Shown here: positions 11,327-22,808 of the stretch, piece by piece
Numbering within the stretch: position 1 is the first letter of the stretch
Layout: the number at the start of each line of letters is the position of its first letter
Assembly (NCBI RefSeq): GCF_016545825.1
Contig: NC_052619.1
Span: forward strand, 35,069,803-35,133,802
Source: Eucalyptus grandis
Lineage: Eukaryota; Streptophyta; Magnoliopsida; Myrtales; Myrtaceae
Length of the DNA: 64,000 bases
Direction of reading: 5' to 3'
Notes under the pieces: model-generated
The model's database searches: none
Told to the model about the DNA's origin: nothing
What the model saw: the letters and a program-made list of their open reading frames with translations, nothing else
Translations under genes and position numbers: made by a program

Positions 11327-11925
11327 CCTTTCTTTCCCTTCTTCTTCTTCTTTAGGTTGCCGGTCACCGGCCTTGGGATGACCGACGACCAGCTAGACGA
11401 GAGCCGGTGACCTCATCGGAGCTTCGCCAACCCTCGTTAGCCAAGCCTCGCCGGCTGGGCAAGGCTCGTCCGAGCCATGGCTAGGCAAGCCTCACCAGGG
11501 CTGGACAAGCCTTGCCCGATCAGGTGAGCCTAGACAATGGTTAGGGGAGGCCCGGGCAAGGCTTACCTGGCCACCGGCGAGGCCGAGCCTCACCGGTGGC
11601 TGGGCTTGCCTCCGGCAAGCTCGTCGAACCAATTGCCAGCAACCAGCGGTGGTAGGCGGTGAACGACAACGGTGACGGTGGCAATAGATGAAGAAGAAGA
11701 AAGAGGGAAAAAGAACAAGAGAAAAGAAAAGAAAAAGAGAAAATAGGTGCTTGATTCTAGAATTGTTCCCGAGAACAAGAATCATTTTTTTTTTTTTATT
11801 CTCAATTCTACTCCAAATCTATTCTCGGGAACAAGCATTTTACCAAACGTATTTTGTTCCAAATTTACTCTTAGGAACAAAAGAACATAAACAAGCACTG
11901 TTTGGCAAGTTTGCCAAACAGGCCC
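11077..11925. mobile_element. Harbinger/Tourist-like element with GC-rich core (copy A)
   Basis: The ends are GGCGCGTTTGGTAAC and, reversed, GGGCCTGTTTGGCAA. A 3-bp target duplication TAA lies at 11074-11076 and 11926-11928, as expected for PIF/Harbinger elements. The subterminal parts repeat 'ttcccgggaa(c/t)aa'-type palindromes. The core at about 11350-11690 is GC-rich and dense in AGGCTCGCC-like motifs, unlike the AT-rich flanks. No transposase is visible. Confidence 0.75.
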
Positions 11926-11928
11926 TAA

Positions 11929-12404
11929 GTGTTTTTGAATAGATAAAAGTTTCAATCTTTCAATCTTTTTTAATCACAATTAAAAGTGAAAATAAGAAAT
12001 GACATTTCAAAGGAATTTAGTTGCTTATAGAAACAATTTTTTCATTTCTCAATGATCGCGAAAAATGATCAGTCATATCTATGAAAATCAAAGGTAAAAA
12101 AAAAAAATTATCCATAAGAATCTAATGTTGATTAAGCAATATAGACTCATGTGTGTTTATCAAATGGTTAAAAAGAAAGATGGAAATTTATTTGCAACTA
12201 AAACAATGAAGTCCTCTTGATTAAGCATAGTACTCCAAGTCTTGTCAACGTGAACTATTTCACATTTCTTGGACATGTCGATATTGAAAATTTTAGTTTA
12301 ATAGAATTCCATCTCTAAAAATGCACAATCCATAAAGATTACTTGAAACATAACAAGATAAGTGCTTTTAAATTGCAGATGGAAGGCGTAAATAGAAATA
12401 AGCG
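11929..12404. other. intergenic, nothing recognised
   Basis: AT-rich sequence without a supportable gene or repeat. Confidence 0.5.
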
Positions 12405-13622
12405 CAAGTGCCATAACTTGGCACCGAGGGACACTTAACTGCCATAACTTTAAAATGGTACACTTGAGTGCTAGTTTTGAAGTTAAATGGGATACTTAAG
12501 TGCCACTCCGGCGAAGATCCGGCCAAATGGCTTACGTGGCGACTTTCCGGCGAGCTTGGTCCAAAACGGTGTCATTTTGAACGCTGCCGTGGCGGAGAAA
12601 ATGCAAAAACGATGCCGCTTCGTGTCTACTTGTAAATAATAATATAAAAATTAATTAAATTAAATTTAAAATATTAAAAAACTTAAAAAAAAAGAAAAAT
12701 TTAAAAATTTAAAAATTTTACGAAAAATTTAAAAATTAAGAAAATTTAAAAATTTAAAAATTAAGAAAAATTTAAAAAAATTTAAAAAATTAAGAAAAAA
12801 AAAATTTAAAAATTAAGAAAAATTAAAAATTTAAAAAATTTAAAAATTTAAAAAAATTTAGAAAAAGGGGGAGGTCGAACGGGCGGCTCCCTCTCCGCCG
12901 CCGGAGACCGTCGCCGGGAAGGGGGGACGGTTGGGGGAGGGTTGGCCGAGTCGGCCCCGGCCGACCGACGGCGAGGGCTGCGAGGGGTCGCGGGCCCTCG
13001 CCCGAGATCCGGCGAGGGTCACGTGGGCCCTCGCCGCCTCCTCCGCCGCCGCCGACGGAGGGAAGGGAGCCTCGGCCCCGTCGTCGGTCGGCCGAGGGCC
13101 GACGACCCCCGGCCGACCCTCCCCCTCCGTCGCCGGCCCTTCTCGGCAACGGCGGGAGGCGGCGGCGGCGAGGGAGCCGCCCGTTCGACCTCCCCCCCCC
13201 CCTTTTTTAAATTAATTTTTTTTTTATTTTTAATTTTTCTTAATTTTTTAATTTTTTTTTAATTTTTAAAAAATTTTTAAAATTTTTCTTCTTAATTTTT
13301 TTTTTAAAATTTTAAAATTTTTCTTATTTTTTAAATTTTTTTGAATATTTTAAATCTAATTTAATTAATTTATATATTATTATTTACACATAGACATGAA
13401 ACGGCGTCATTTTTGCGTTTTCCGCCACGTCAGTGTGCAAAACGACGCCGTTTTGGATCAAACTCGCCAGAAAATTGCCACGTCAGCCATTTGGCCGGAT
13501 TTTCGCCGGAGTGGCACTTAAGTGTCCCATTTTACTCCGATATTGGCACTTAAGTGTATCATTTTAAAGTTATGGCACTTAAGTGTCCCTCCGTGCTAAG
13601 TTATGGCACTCCAAGTGTCCCA
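12405..13622. mobile_element. MULE-like foldback element, 1.2 kb near-palindrome with GC island
   Basis: The left end (GCAAGTGCCATAACTTGG, then CACTCCGGCGAAGATCCGGC) is matched inverted by the right end (GCCGGATTTTCGCCGGAGTG, then CTAAGTTATGGCACT). The pairing continues inward through AT-rich arms of AAATTTAAAAATT type. Each arm is about 450-500 bp. The centre, 12868-13200, is strongly GC-rich and itself begins and ends with inverted copies (GGGAGGTCGAACGGGCGG against CCGCCCGTTCGACCTCCC). The outer ends resemble the MULE family of the 9.5 and 14.8 kb elements. The target duplication was not resolved. Confidence 0.75.
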
Positions 13623-14766
13623 ACCTCCAAATGGAATATTAGTAAAGAAAGTTACTTATAGGTAAAAAGTTTTGACAAAATTGTCATGCTCCTCCTTAAT
13701 CCAGCTTTCCTTGGACTTGTAGTGCTGTGCTCTTAGTAAAAGGTAATTGAGGTGAGTTTGGTTAAAGATGAGAGTGAGAAAGTATTAGAGTTGAGAGGTT
13801 ATTAGGGTTCTGCCTCTTCCGCCAATGTAACTTTAGATCTAGAAGAGAAAATTAAAAAGAAAAAAGAAAAACAAGGCATCTTGATCCGTTTCAATTGGTT
13901 GAGTTTGGCATAATGAATTGAGAATTAGACCAGTTATTGTGGTTTTAAATTTTGAGAATCAAGAACCACCAAAAATTGGCAGATTCAATATGATTCTCAT
14001 ATTAGACCAATACTCGAGCTCATCCCTAAAACAAGCCCTCTCAATTTCGGAAATTTACAAAATTTCACCTACACATGTAAATAAATTTACTAAATTACCC
14101 CTTTTATGCTTAGTTTTGCCATTTTATCACTTTTCCCCATTCAAGATGCAACAAAACATTTTTGTAATCATTATTCTAGGCATGTCAGAATACTTTTCAA
14201 TTCAAGCTAAATATTTACAATAGCTCAACCTATTATTATTGGAATCTAATCACGCATAGTGTAAAATTTAAACTTAATTAACAAACAATCAATCAACAAA
14301 ATTCAAGATTAATAAGAAAATTAATATAACTTAGTTTATGGAGTTTTAACTTACCTTGAATGGGATCTTGAACAACCAAAGCCTTTAATTATCTTAAAAG
14401 CAAATACAGCTTTATTCTTTAAAACAATAAAACTAGTTTAATAAAAAAATAAAGTTTATTGATTTAATTAATAAGAATACTTGAAAAAATGAGATTAAAA
14501 GCTTAAACAACACAAATGTAGGACCTTGGCTTTTCTTTGAAAGGTTGGGAAGATGAATTGAAATGGAAAGTTGAAGGCTTAAAGATGGTGATGTGGGGAT
14601 TCTTGGAGAATTGTCGTATGTATCATGGTAAAAAAGAGAGGTAAGTTGAGAAGACATCACAAGAGTTTGAAAAAGATAAGAACAATAAACCCAAGTTAAA
14701 AGTAATGATAAAGTTGGATTTGAAGCTCATAATGTAAAATGAATGAAATATGACCAACTATAAATG
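13623..14766. other. intergenic, nothing recognised
   Basis: AT-rich sequence. Short frames such as 13918-14223 have no family resemblance. No feature could be supported. Confidence 0.5.
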
Positions 14767-15139
14767 TTGCAAATAGGGGTAAATACACTAGAAATGTCAA
14801 AAGTTGTGTACATGGCTCACTTTGGTACCAAAAATTTATTTGGAATCACTTAAGTCTCAAAAAGTTTTAAAAAGATCATTTTAATGCCAACACCGATCTG
14901 ATTGATTGGAAATCCGACGCGATAGTTTTTTTTATTAATTTTTGAAGTCGATGTGGCTTGTCGGAAAATACAGTCAACATGCAAACAATAAAATGATGCC
15001 GTTTAGGGTCTTTCCCCTAAGTAAGAACCCTAAATCCCCAATCTGAGCGCGTACTTTGATTTTCTCCTAAAGTTATAAGCTTACTCTTACAAATAGAGGG
15101 CATAAGTTTCAGCAGCAGCTTACATTCATGCTAAAAAAA

Positions 15140-15476
15140 CGAATTAGATAGTGAGTGTTGTTGTTATTACGGATTACCAAGTCTGAGAATGACATCTTGG
15201 ACTTGATTGTGTCCTACGAGAATATTCTATGGGTGCGGTAGATATAAAAAATGCTCAAAATACAAATATTTCAAATGAGTTAATGCAAAATTTTCCGGTC
15301 GAGTGACAAAGGTGATTTTGGAGCTACTTGAAAGCCAACATTAACCTCCGCCTACATTAATGGACAAGTTAGAGAATGTCGACTTAATGCAAGTTCAAAT
15401 GAAGAGTTTAGCACCTGTGATCAACCATTTGAAGAGGGATGTTTCAAGGCTAAAAATTGAAAGAAACTTTTATTGA
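15140..15476 (+). pseudogene. GRF-type zinc finger / coiled-coil gene remnant of the MULE
   Basis: The text reads CCCYYGLPSLRMTSWT, then a stop, then IFYGCGRYKKCSKYKYFK. This matches the layout of GRF-type zinc fingers (CxCG ... GRRFYGCPxYK ... CxYF). It continues as TKVILELLES and then an amphipathic stretch, LENVDLMQVQMKSL to NHLKRDVSRLKIE, which looks like a coiled coil, ending about 15476. A stop in the finger, a Cys-to-Tyr change and another stop make it a pseudogene. A sister copy at about 60430-60790 shows the same parts. GRF fingers bind nucleic acid in other proteins. A role here in transposition is inferred only from location. Confidence 0.6.
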
Positions 15477-15674
15477 ACGTTAATTCTGTTATTTTTTCTT
15501 GTGTAGTCTATTCAAATGTGAAGTGAGTAATGAGAAGGAGTTTGTATGCCTACTATAGTCAAAGATGTGGAATATGTACTTGTATTGGGTTATTTGTAAG
15601 TAAAGTGTGTTCTTGATTTGTTGCAATTTTTATATGGAACAAAAGGTTTTGTTGCAATTTATGGTAGAAATTGA

Positions 15675-18095
15675 ATGTTAGAGTTTTTTGAAGCCGAATT
15701 AGAGTGATTCAAGGGAGGATTGAAGTCCAATTGGAGGGAAATGTGTACAAATTCGTGTGCCCCAATGGTCATGACTTGTGGACCACCTTAAGCCTTCTAG
15801 AAGGGGCCTTTTGATCTGGAAATTTGTTGTGGAGGCCAACTGTGGTGGTGGGGACCAAAGGAGGGGGCAAAGAGATGAGAATGTGACATTGGTGGCCCCC
15901 TCCAGCTCAAACCGGTTCCCTCCTTCCTCTTGTTGGTCGACCAGCCTCCATTGAAGATTAAGAAAGCTCAAAACTTGTAGGAAATCCATAGGAGAGATCC
16001 CCCATTGGCCGTCACACACCACCGGACACCCCTGCCACCGTTGTTTGCTGTCGCACGCCTTACACCTACCACGGACCCGTCGTGCGTCGCCCCTCCTCCC
16101 CGTGCATCGTTTGCCTTGTTCTCGCCATCTCTGGACTGCCTCAAGTCGCCGCTTAGCCCGTCGAGGCTCCATTGCTGCCATTCCAACCGCCTGGAAGCCC
16201 ACCGGGCTCCGCCAAAGCTCTACCTACCCATTGTCAGTCCTTGCTTGCTCAGTTAGCTACTAGTCTAGCTTTTTCAGCCCCAATCAAAATCGAATGATAG
16301 TGGGTTTCCAGCCACTGTTTAGGCCATTTTCAAGCCATTCCCAACCCTATTTGGCAATCCCGCTTTGGAGTTTCTTGACCCTTGCCGCGTCCCCGTCATT
16401 TTGATCTAAGTAGATCATTAATCAAGTGGGTTTAACTCACTAATCCCTGCTTAGTAAGTTAATGACGTTTAAGGGTTGTTTAGTTTAGACTAAGTATGGA
16501 TTGAGTGGATAGTTATATTAGATTAGCAATTTAATTAATCGTTATTGCATGTTAGGTGGTTAGAGTAGTGTAATTAGAGCATAGACAAGCTCTAGTATTT
16601 ATCTAGAGTGGTTCAAAGATTTTCCAGGCCCATCTCGGCTTTCGATTAGGCTTTACGGGCCTAAGTTGCCATTTTTGGCATTTATTAATTAATTTCCGTA
16701 ATTATTTAATTATATATTTATTTTCCAAAAATTAGACCGGGATAGCCGGTGACCAGAATTTTATGTTGATTGTTGTGGTGTAATCTATTTATTTAATTGA
16801 CTGTTATTTTGTGCAAATCAAGTGTGATATGCAATTTTGGGGTATTTATCTCAAAATTTATTATTTTCAGCATTTAGTTAGAAAATAACCAAGTGTCGGT
16901 TTACAACACCAAAAAATGTTTTTATCGACTATATAAATGGTGGGAGTTTTGAAAGTAAAGATATTATATTTTTGGTTAAGGCCGACCGTGTACCCACGCA
17001 TGAATATTTTTATCGGGAATCTTTAACACGAGGAAACTAGGCCAGGATAGTATGTTAATTGAAGAATTTAATAGTGGAATGCCACTTCCTTGTCCGTAGG
17101 TAATTAATCGTGTGATGATTTATAGTCGTAATAGGATGACTATCGAAAGCTAAGATGATGCATGTTGTGCGTGTTGTTGTGGGTTAGATCAAAAAAGCTG
17201 CCAAAGTATGGTTGTGCTTGTCGAGCCATAATTAACCGCGGAAGTATGGCCATGCTCATTGAGCCGTAATCAACTGCCGAAGTATGGCCGTGCTCGTTGA
17301 GCCATAATCAACTGCCGAAGTATGGCCATGCTCATTGAGCCGTAATTAACCACCTCATAAAGGTTATGCCCATTGGGCCGTAATCTACCACCTAACTTGG
17401 ACAAGCTATGCCTGTTGGGTCGTAATTCACCGCTGAACATTTAGTAGGCCGTGCCCATTGGAGCATAATTAATAGTTGGAGTGAGTAATTGAAATGACCA
17501 TTTAATGGTCCTATTGACAGGTAATCGACTGAGTTGATTGATCGAATCATTTGATTGATTGAAATGAATTTGTGAATTTGTGAATTATACTGATTTGCAG
17601 GAAGGAACTGAGGCGAAGGTAAGACTTCTCACTAGTGTTTGTACTTAAGTAGCCCTTAGGGCGTATTTTTTCCTTAGTCGGGGCTTAAGAGGTTGAACTT
17701 TCTGAGACGTCGTCTCACCTCGTTGTGGGATAACTTTTTCAGGTCCCTAGGTGGCGGTCGTGGAGGACCGGAAGCCCTGGAGCCTGGGAAGGTAGAGATC
17801 GAAGAATTAATGAACATGTCTGACTAGTGGATCATAGGACAGTTCCCTTTTTGTTGAGCCAATATTTTTGTAAACAATCTAGTACTGTAAATAAACCCGT
17901 TTGTTTATAAAAAGCTTGTTTTGGTTTGAAAATTTGGGGCCTTGCTTTTCTATCACATCTTGCTATTATCTAGGGACTTTATATTTGCTTCTGCACATGC
18001 ATATTAAAATGAAAGGGTCAGCAATGCATCCTTGAACGTTGCTATTTAATTGACCGAAAGGGATGGGCATGTGCTCGGAGGATCGGGGCCTAACA
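15675..18095 (+). repeat. 5'-truncated gypsy LTR fragment (LTR copy 2) inside the MULE
   Basis: The segment matches the 3' two thirds of the LTR at 5147-8454. Shared landmarks include 'attggaggg' with 'acaaattcgt', the TTAATGACGTTTA region, 'accgggatagccggtgacc', 'accgtgtaccca' and the ending GAGGATCGGGGCCTAACA. The left boundary is approximate. It lies wholly within the MULE at 14776-21279, so it inserted later or was transferred in. No internal coding region accompanies it. A 38-bp tandem array at 17199-17470 is expanded relative to copy 1. Confidence 0.75.
17199..17470. repeat. 38-bp tandem array in gypsy LTR copy 2
   Basis: AAGTATGG-type landmarks recur at 17203, 17241, 17279 and 17317, exactly 38 bp apart, in units running GAAGTATGGCC to GAGCCGTAATCAACT. 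Two or three more diverged and slightly longer units follow. The corresponding part of the LTR at about 7480-7540 has a single unit. Confidence 0.85.
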
Positions 18096-18479
18096 TATAG
18101 CCAACTAGAATAAATAATTAAACATCTACTCATTTTCATGGTGGAAACAAATGGAGAACTTCTCAAATTATTTACGGGGGCATGATAGAGGAAAATGACA
18201 AGAGAAGCTAGTACATGGTCAACCATCAAACTCTATCGAATCTGAATTGAAAAGTTACTAAAGTAAAGAGGATACTTACCTTATAGCGAGGCTTTCTATC
18301 TAACCTTTAGTAGGCATTATAATAGAGCCTTCTATCCTCCCTTTAGTAGGCCCAACAACAAGCTCTTCAATAAACCATATTCCTCGCCCTAAATCAATCA
18401 TTGTATCTTGTTATTGATGTTGCTTTTTCAATTCACAACTTTTTTTATTGTGTCATTCCTTATGGTAATAGGAGCATGT

Positions 18480-21133
18480 TATATTTACCCTAGTCTTTCT
18501 CATCCTCTAACTTGATGCCTCTTATTACTGCATTTTTCATCTCTTTTTTGGCTTTTCTATTTGCTTCTTCTATGGTAAAGGTAGAGGAGGGCCTCCACTA
18601 TTTGTTGACTCTCGAGATTTGCTACTTCTAATATGTTGCATCATGAATTGGTATGAAGTAAAGTATTAGTTTTTTTTTTTTTTAATACCAATCATCTAGG
18701 TAATCCTTTGAATTTTGTTACTTCATCTAAATGGCACAAATAGCATGGGCATAGATAATTCTATTTAGTTGCCAAGCTTGGCATGAATACTTTCTTCTAT
18801 CTAGGTTGACAACATACTTATCATAATTTTCAATGATCTCATATCAATTATCTCTATTCCAAACTAAATGCCAAAACTTACTAGCAGCAACGTTTGCATC
18901 CAATCTTCTCACAATCTTATGACCACAATCTTTGGTCCACTTTGTAGCCTCATCTTTTTGCTTACGCAGTCTAGTCATGACCATAACTCAAATATCATCA
19001 AGTATGCTGATGATTGGTTTGCACCTGACCTCTAAAATTCTATCATTGAAAGTTTCACTAAAGTTGTTGTCAATGATATTACATTTGAATTCTTCATTGA
19101 AGAAGACCCGATACCAGTACTTAACTTATATCTGGAAAAGTACATAAAAACATTCATTTATCAGCTGCAACAACCCCTATTTGGCTAATTTAAAATCAGC
19201 TATGTTGATACTCTTCGCTATTTGCTAGAATTGCTTTTGCAACTTATCTCTTTTGAAGTTATTTAACTAGTTTGTGTATATGTGCCTTGCACACATTCTA
19301 TGCTCAACATATGGCATTAACTCAGCCAATGCAAAAACAAGTCTCTACAAAAATTCCAACCAACAACTACAAGTTAGAAAAAAATATGCAAGTAATTAAT
19401 ATTAAAATGGAATTAATTGACAATGGTATTACTTTATGGTGGTTGCTTATGAATGCCCATTCTCCCCTATTGTTTATCTCAAGGTAGTCGTTAAATTTTT
19501 AAGAAACCATAACCAAGTCTATCTTCGTCATTGCCCAAGCTATCATAAATATTTGATTATTAGCATCTTTTCCCATAGCAGCCAACAATTCCCCTTTACA
19601 TAAACCCTCTAGAAAGCATCCATTCAATCCTACAACTCTTCTACAACCAGCCAAAAAGCCCTGTTTATATGTATCAACATAGACATAAAATCTATCAAAT
19701 CAAGACCCAAAATTAGGCAATGACATCTCTATAACCTCTACAAATACCTTACTAATCTCATACTTGCACATATTCTTTATTATACCAATCCATCAATATT
19801 TTCATCACCCTTAGCTTAGCTCTCTTGCATTGATTCCTCAACACGTTAACCCTTAATTGCTCATTCATTAACAGCTAAAATTGAGGACTCTTGATCTTGG
19901 GCATTACTTTGATAGTATTGAAAAAATGCTTCTACAACCACATATTTGTTACTCTTCTATTGTCAAACATAATTGGACAAGTATGCTCCTCCTGGAAAAA
20001 TCTAATATGGAATGACCCATTTCTTACTCAACGCACCATAGAGCTTCCATGGATAATTGGGTTGTGAGCACTTTGCTCTCACAAATTCCTTCGTATTTCT
20101 AATGAATTCAACACTCCTTTGTTCAGTAATGGAGCTCTTGACAACAAGTTCTTTTAATTGTTTGGCATCATCAAATTTCATGCCCACAGATAAAACATGT
20201 TTATCAACAGTCGAATCGTAGCAATGGTACTTACTTTTTCTTCTGCATGCAGGTTCTTTATCATCATTGCTAAGCTCATTATCCGAATCAGCAGTTTCAT
20301 CATCGCAACTTTCTTCATCTTCACTTCTGTTATCTTCAGCTGGAACTCTATCCCTATTTACTAGCTTAGGCATTTCTCCTAAAACTGCAAAATTTTTTTT
20401 GAGAAATTGTCTTGATTGTGTGAGTTCATCATCATATTTGTCACTTAGGAAATTTACTATTGTCAAATATTCATCTTCCGATTCACTAGATAAAACAACT
20501 TCCCATTTTAATCCAATAAAGCCTTCATCGCCCACATCTTCACCCGAGATTTCAAGACATCTCCTTGTTTGCTCATCTCTATCAATATGACTTGTCTCCC
20601 TCTTTTCCTTCACTTGCCTCTTATTTTGTCCTCCATTTAACCTAAACTCATTTTCTTGTTTACTCATCTCTTTCAATATGACTTGTCTCCCTCTCCTCCC
20701 TCACTTGCCTCTTATTTTGCCCTCCATTTAATGTAAACTCATTATCGACTTGATTACTCACTTGAATAGGATCACTCACTTTTTATCTTTTAGTGGTTTG
20801 CTTATCCTCACCATCCTCATCATCACTATAATATTCAATATATACTCTAGCTTCGTCACTATGAAGATAATGGTAAATGATAGCCTTAATACCATTATCG
20901 TCATTAAAATATCTCAAATCATCCTTAAATTCCTTCTCAGGAACACAATAATGCAGTTTTTGCACTTTCCATCTTAAAAAATAAACCAAATCCCTCACAA
21001 AATCAATATATGATGGCTTCTCAATATTGACATGGATAGTATCTTCATTTTCATGGGCATATTTCTAGTCCTTGACGCCAATAACAAACTCCCCACTATA
21101 GCCAACAATGACGCTTACATGATTCTCGTCCAT
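18480..21133 (-). pseudogene. MULE (MuDR-type) transposase, degenerate
   Basis: Reading leftward from the ATG at 21133, the N-terminal PB1-like domain of plant MULE proteins covers about 21133-20783 (HVNIEKPSYIDFVRDLVYFL, with an upstream stop). An acidic region follows, then the MuDR N-terminal domain at about 20190-20002 (VGMKFDDAKQLKELVVKSS to CSQPNYPWKLYGA). Near 19500-19700 comes transposase core text GCRRVVGLNGCFLEG ... GELLAAMGKDANNQ. The position normally occupied by the first catalytic Asp (L-D-G) reads Asn. A SWIM-type zinc finger remnant lies at about 18735-18800 (CQAWQLNRI ... YAHAICAI), with Tyr where Cys is expected. Several stops make it inactive. It starts near the right terminal repeat. 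Confidence 0.88.
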
Positions 21134-21764
21134 GTCAATGCTGCACCCAAGAAAGAAAAAAAGTCATTAGTTTTGGGACCACATAGAATAATCAGTAATT
21201 TCACATGCAAGCCCTTGTCGTTTTGTCAAAAGAAATGAGCGGCTTACACAACTTTTGGCACCTGAGTGTACTTACCCCATTGCAAATAGCTTAATTCCGT
21301 GATTCCAAAGTAGATATTTGTTAATTTGTCAAGATATTTTGCATTTTAGTAAATAAATAAGAAAATCGGTGTCCATTTTAAATATGACAAGTCAAAAAAT
21401 AAAATTCAAACCCATTAAATTATCAGCAAAAGCTATAGACGTTAGGAAAATCATAACTCAGTATAGTTAAAGTTTCGAACTTATTGGGATAAGAACACTA
21501 CAAATGTCATAAATTTCGTATGGTGTCACTTGAGGACCAAAACTTTTTTTTTATACTACTTAATTGCTATAACTTCTGAAAAAAAAAAAAAAATCATTCA
21601 CTTTGTTGGGAAAGTCCGCATGATGTTTTGTAGATGACAAACACAATTAAAGGATATTAATATGTGTCTTGGTTGAGTTAGCACCATGTGATATACACAT
21701 AAACCAAAATGCAAATGGTGTCATAATCAGTATCAGGTGTATCAGTATCAGGTGTGATCTTGAT

Positions 21765-22808
21765 TAGGGGTGAGCAGCGGTCTAGGGTCGACCACTGGAT
21801 CGACCCCCTGGACCGGCCCAACCCTGCCGGTCCTGGTCCGGTTCCCAAGGGGACTGGGTCGGTCCTTGGTCCTGAAATTCCATGACCAACACTGTGCGGG
21901 TTGGTCCTCGGTCCTAAGAATTTTGGGTCGGTCCAACCCTGGACCAATCCTGTATATTATATTATATTATATTATATTATATTATATTATTTATAATTCT
22001 TATATATATTCAAACCTAAGTAAAATGTTTGTTATATTATATTATATTGAGATGTTCTATCAATAACACTAATAGTAATTTCAATTTAAAACTTTTGTTG
22101 AGTATTAATTATGTGTTGTTTGTTTTGTTTTCAGTGTGTTTAGAAGTTCAAGTGAATTAACAAGATGTTGAGTTATATATTCATGGTTTATATTAAGTAT
22201 TTTGAACTTTTATGGTTTAATTGTATTCTACTAATAAATTTTAGCTACACTTTGCTTTTCAATTTGTGTCAAATGGTAGAAGTTTTTGAAGAGTAGAGTA
22301 GTACTACAGTTGGTACGGTGATTTGCTAGTCAAGTGGTGTGAAGCTCATTTTTTGGTTAAGTGAACTCTACATGATCAAATGCAGGAAAACGCTTTTGCA
22401 TATGTTGTTATGAATATTAAAGATAGATGATTACAAGAACTTTCAATCTTGTCCCATATCTCAATGAGCGGTTAGCAGGTACGAAATTTCTATTATTGTG
22501 TTATTTTAAATTTGCTAAATATATATTGGTATTTATAGTTTAGTTGTACAATGCCGCATTGTCGATGGATGTGTAATTTGAATGTGTAGGTTTGCTTTTT
22601 TATGGAGTATAAAAAGATAAGACGAAAAAAATTATCGATCGGTCTCGGGTTGACCCTGGAACTGGACCGAACCCATTGGGTCGGTCCGGTCCTTGGTCCC
22701 AGGCTCAATAGGGTCGGTCCTCGGTCCTAAAATTGAGGACCGACACTGTACGGGTTGGTCCTAGGGTTAGGGGGTGGCCCGGACCAACCCGGACCATGCT
22801 CACCCCTA
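21765..22808. mobile_element. non-autonomous hAT element (copy 2), 1044 bp
   Basis: Terminal inverted repeats are TAGGGGTGAGCA and TGCTCACCCCTA. A perfect 8-bp target duplication ATCTTGAT lies at 21757-21764 and 22809-22816. The subterminal GGTCCGGTTCCCAAGG, GGGTTGGTCCTCGGTCC and GGACCGAACCCATTGGGTC motifs are shared with copy 1 at 1509-2663. No transposase is seen. The perfect duplication suggests a younger insertion than copy 1, whose duplication has one mismatch. Confidence 0.92.
21955..21991. repeat. (ATATT)n pentanucleotide microsatellite in hAT copy 2
   Basis: About seven consecutive ATATT units lie in the left part of the hAT element, where copy 1 carries (TA)n. Confidence 0.9.

Larger units (their letters stand above)
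14776..21279. mobile_element. Mutator-like element (MuDR-like), full length, two convergent genes
   Basis: The left end GGGGTAAATACACTAGAAAT pairs with the right end, whose reverse complement is TGGGGTAAGTACACTCAGGT. A perfect 9-bp target duplication TTGCAAATA flanks the element at 14767-14775 and 21280-21288, diagnostic for Mutator. Inside are a MULE transposase pseudogene reading leftward from the right end and a GRF-type zinc-finger pseudogene reading rightward from the left end. A gypsy LTR fragment (about 15675-18095) is inserted between them. Its length without the LTR is about 4.1 kb. Confidence 0.9.

Noticed and set aside
12823..13262. Several overlapping Arg/Pro/Gly-rich frames on both strands
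   Set aside because: They arise from the GC-rich core of the foldback element. All frames are open because stop codons are rare there.
20267..20590. 107-codon plus-strand Ser/Leu-rich frame
   Set aside because: It is the antisense of the acidic region of the MULE transposase. The coding signal is on the minus strand.
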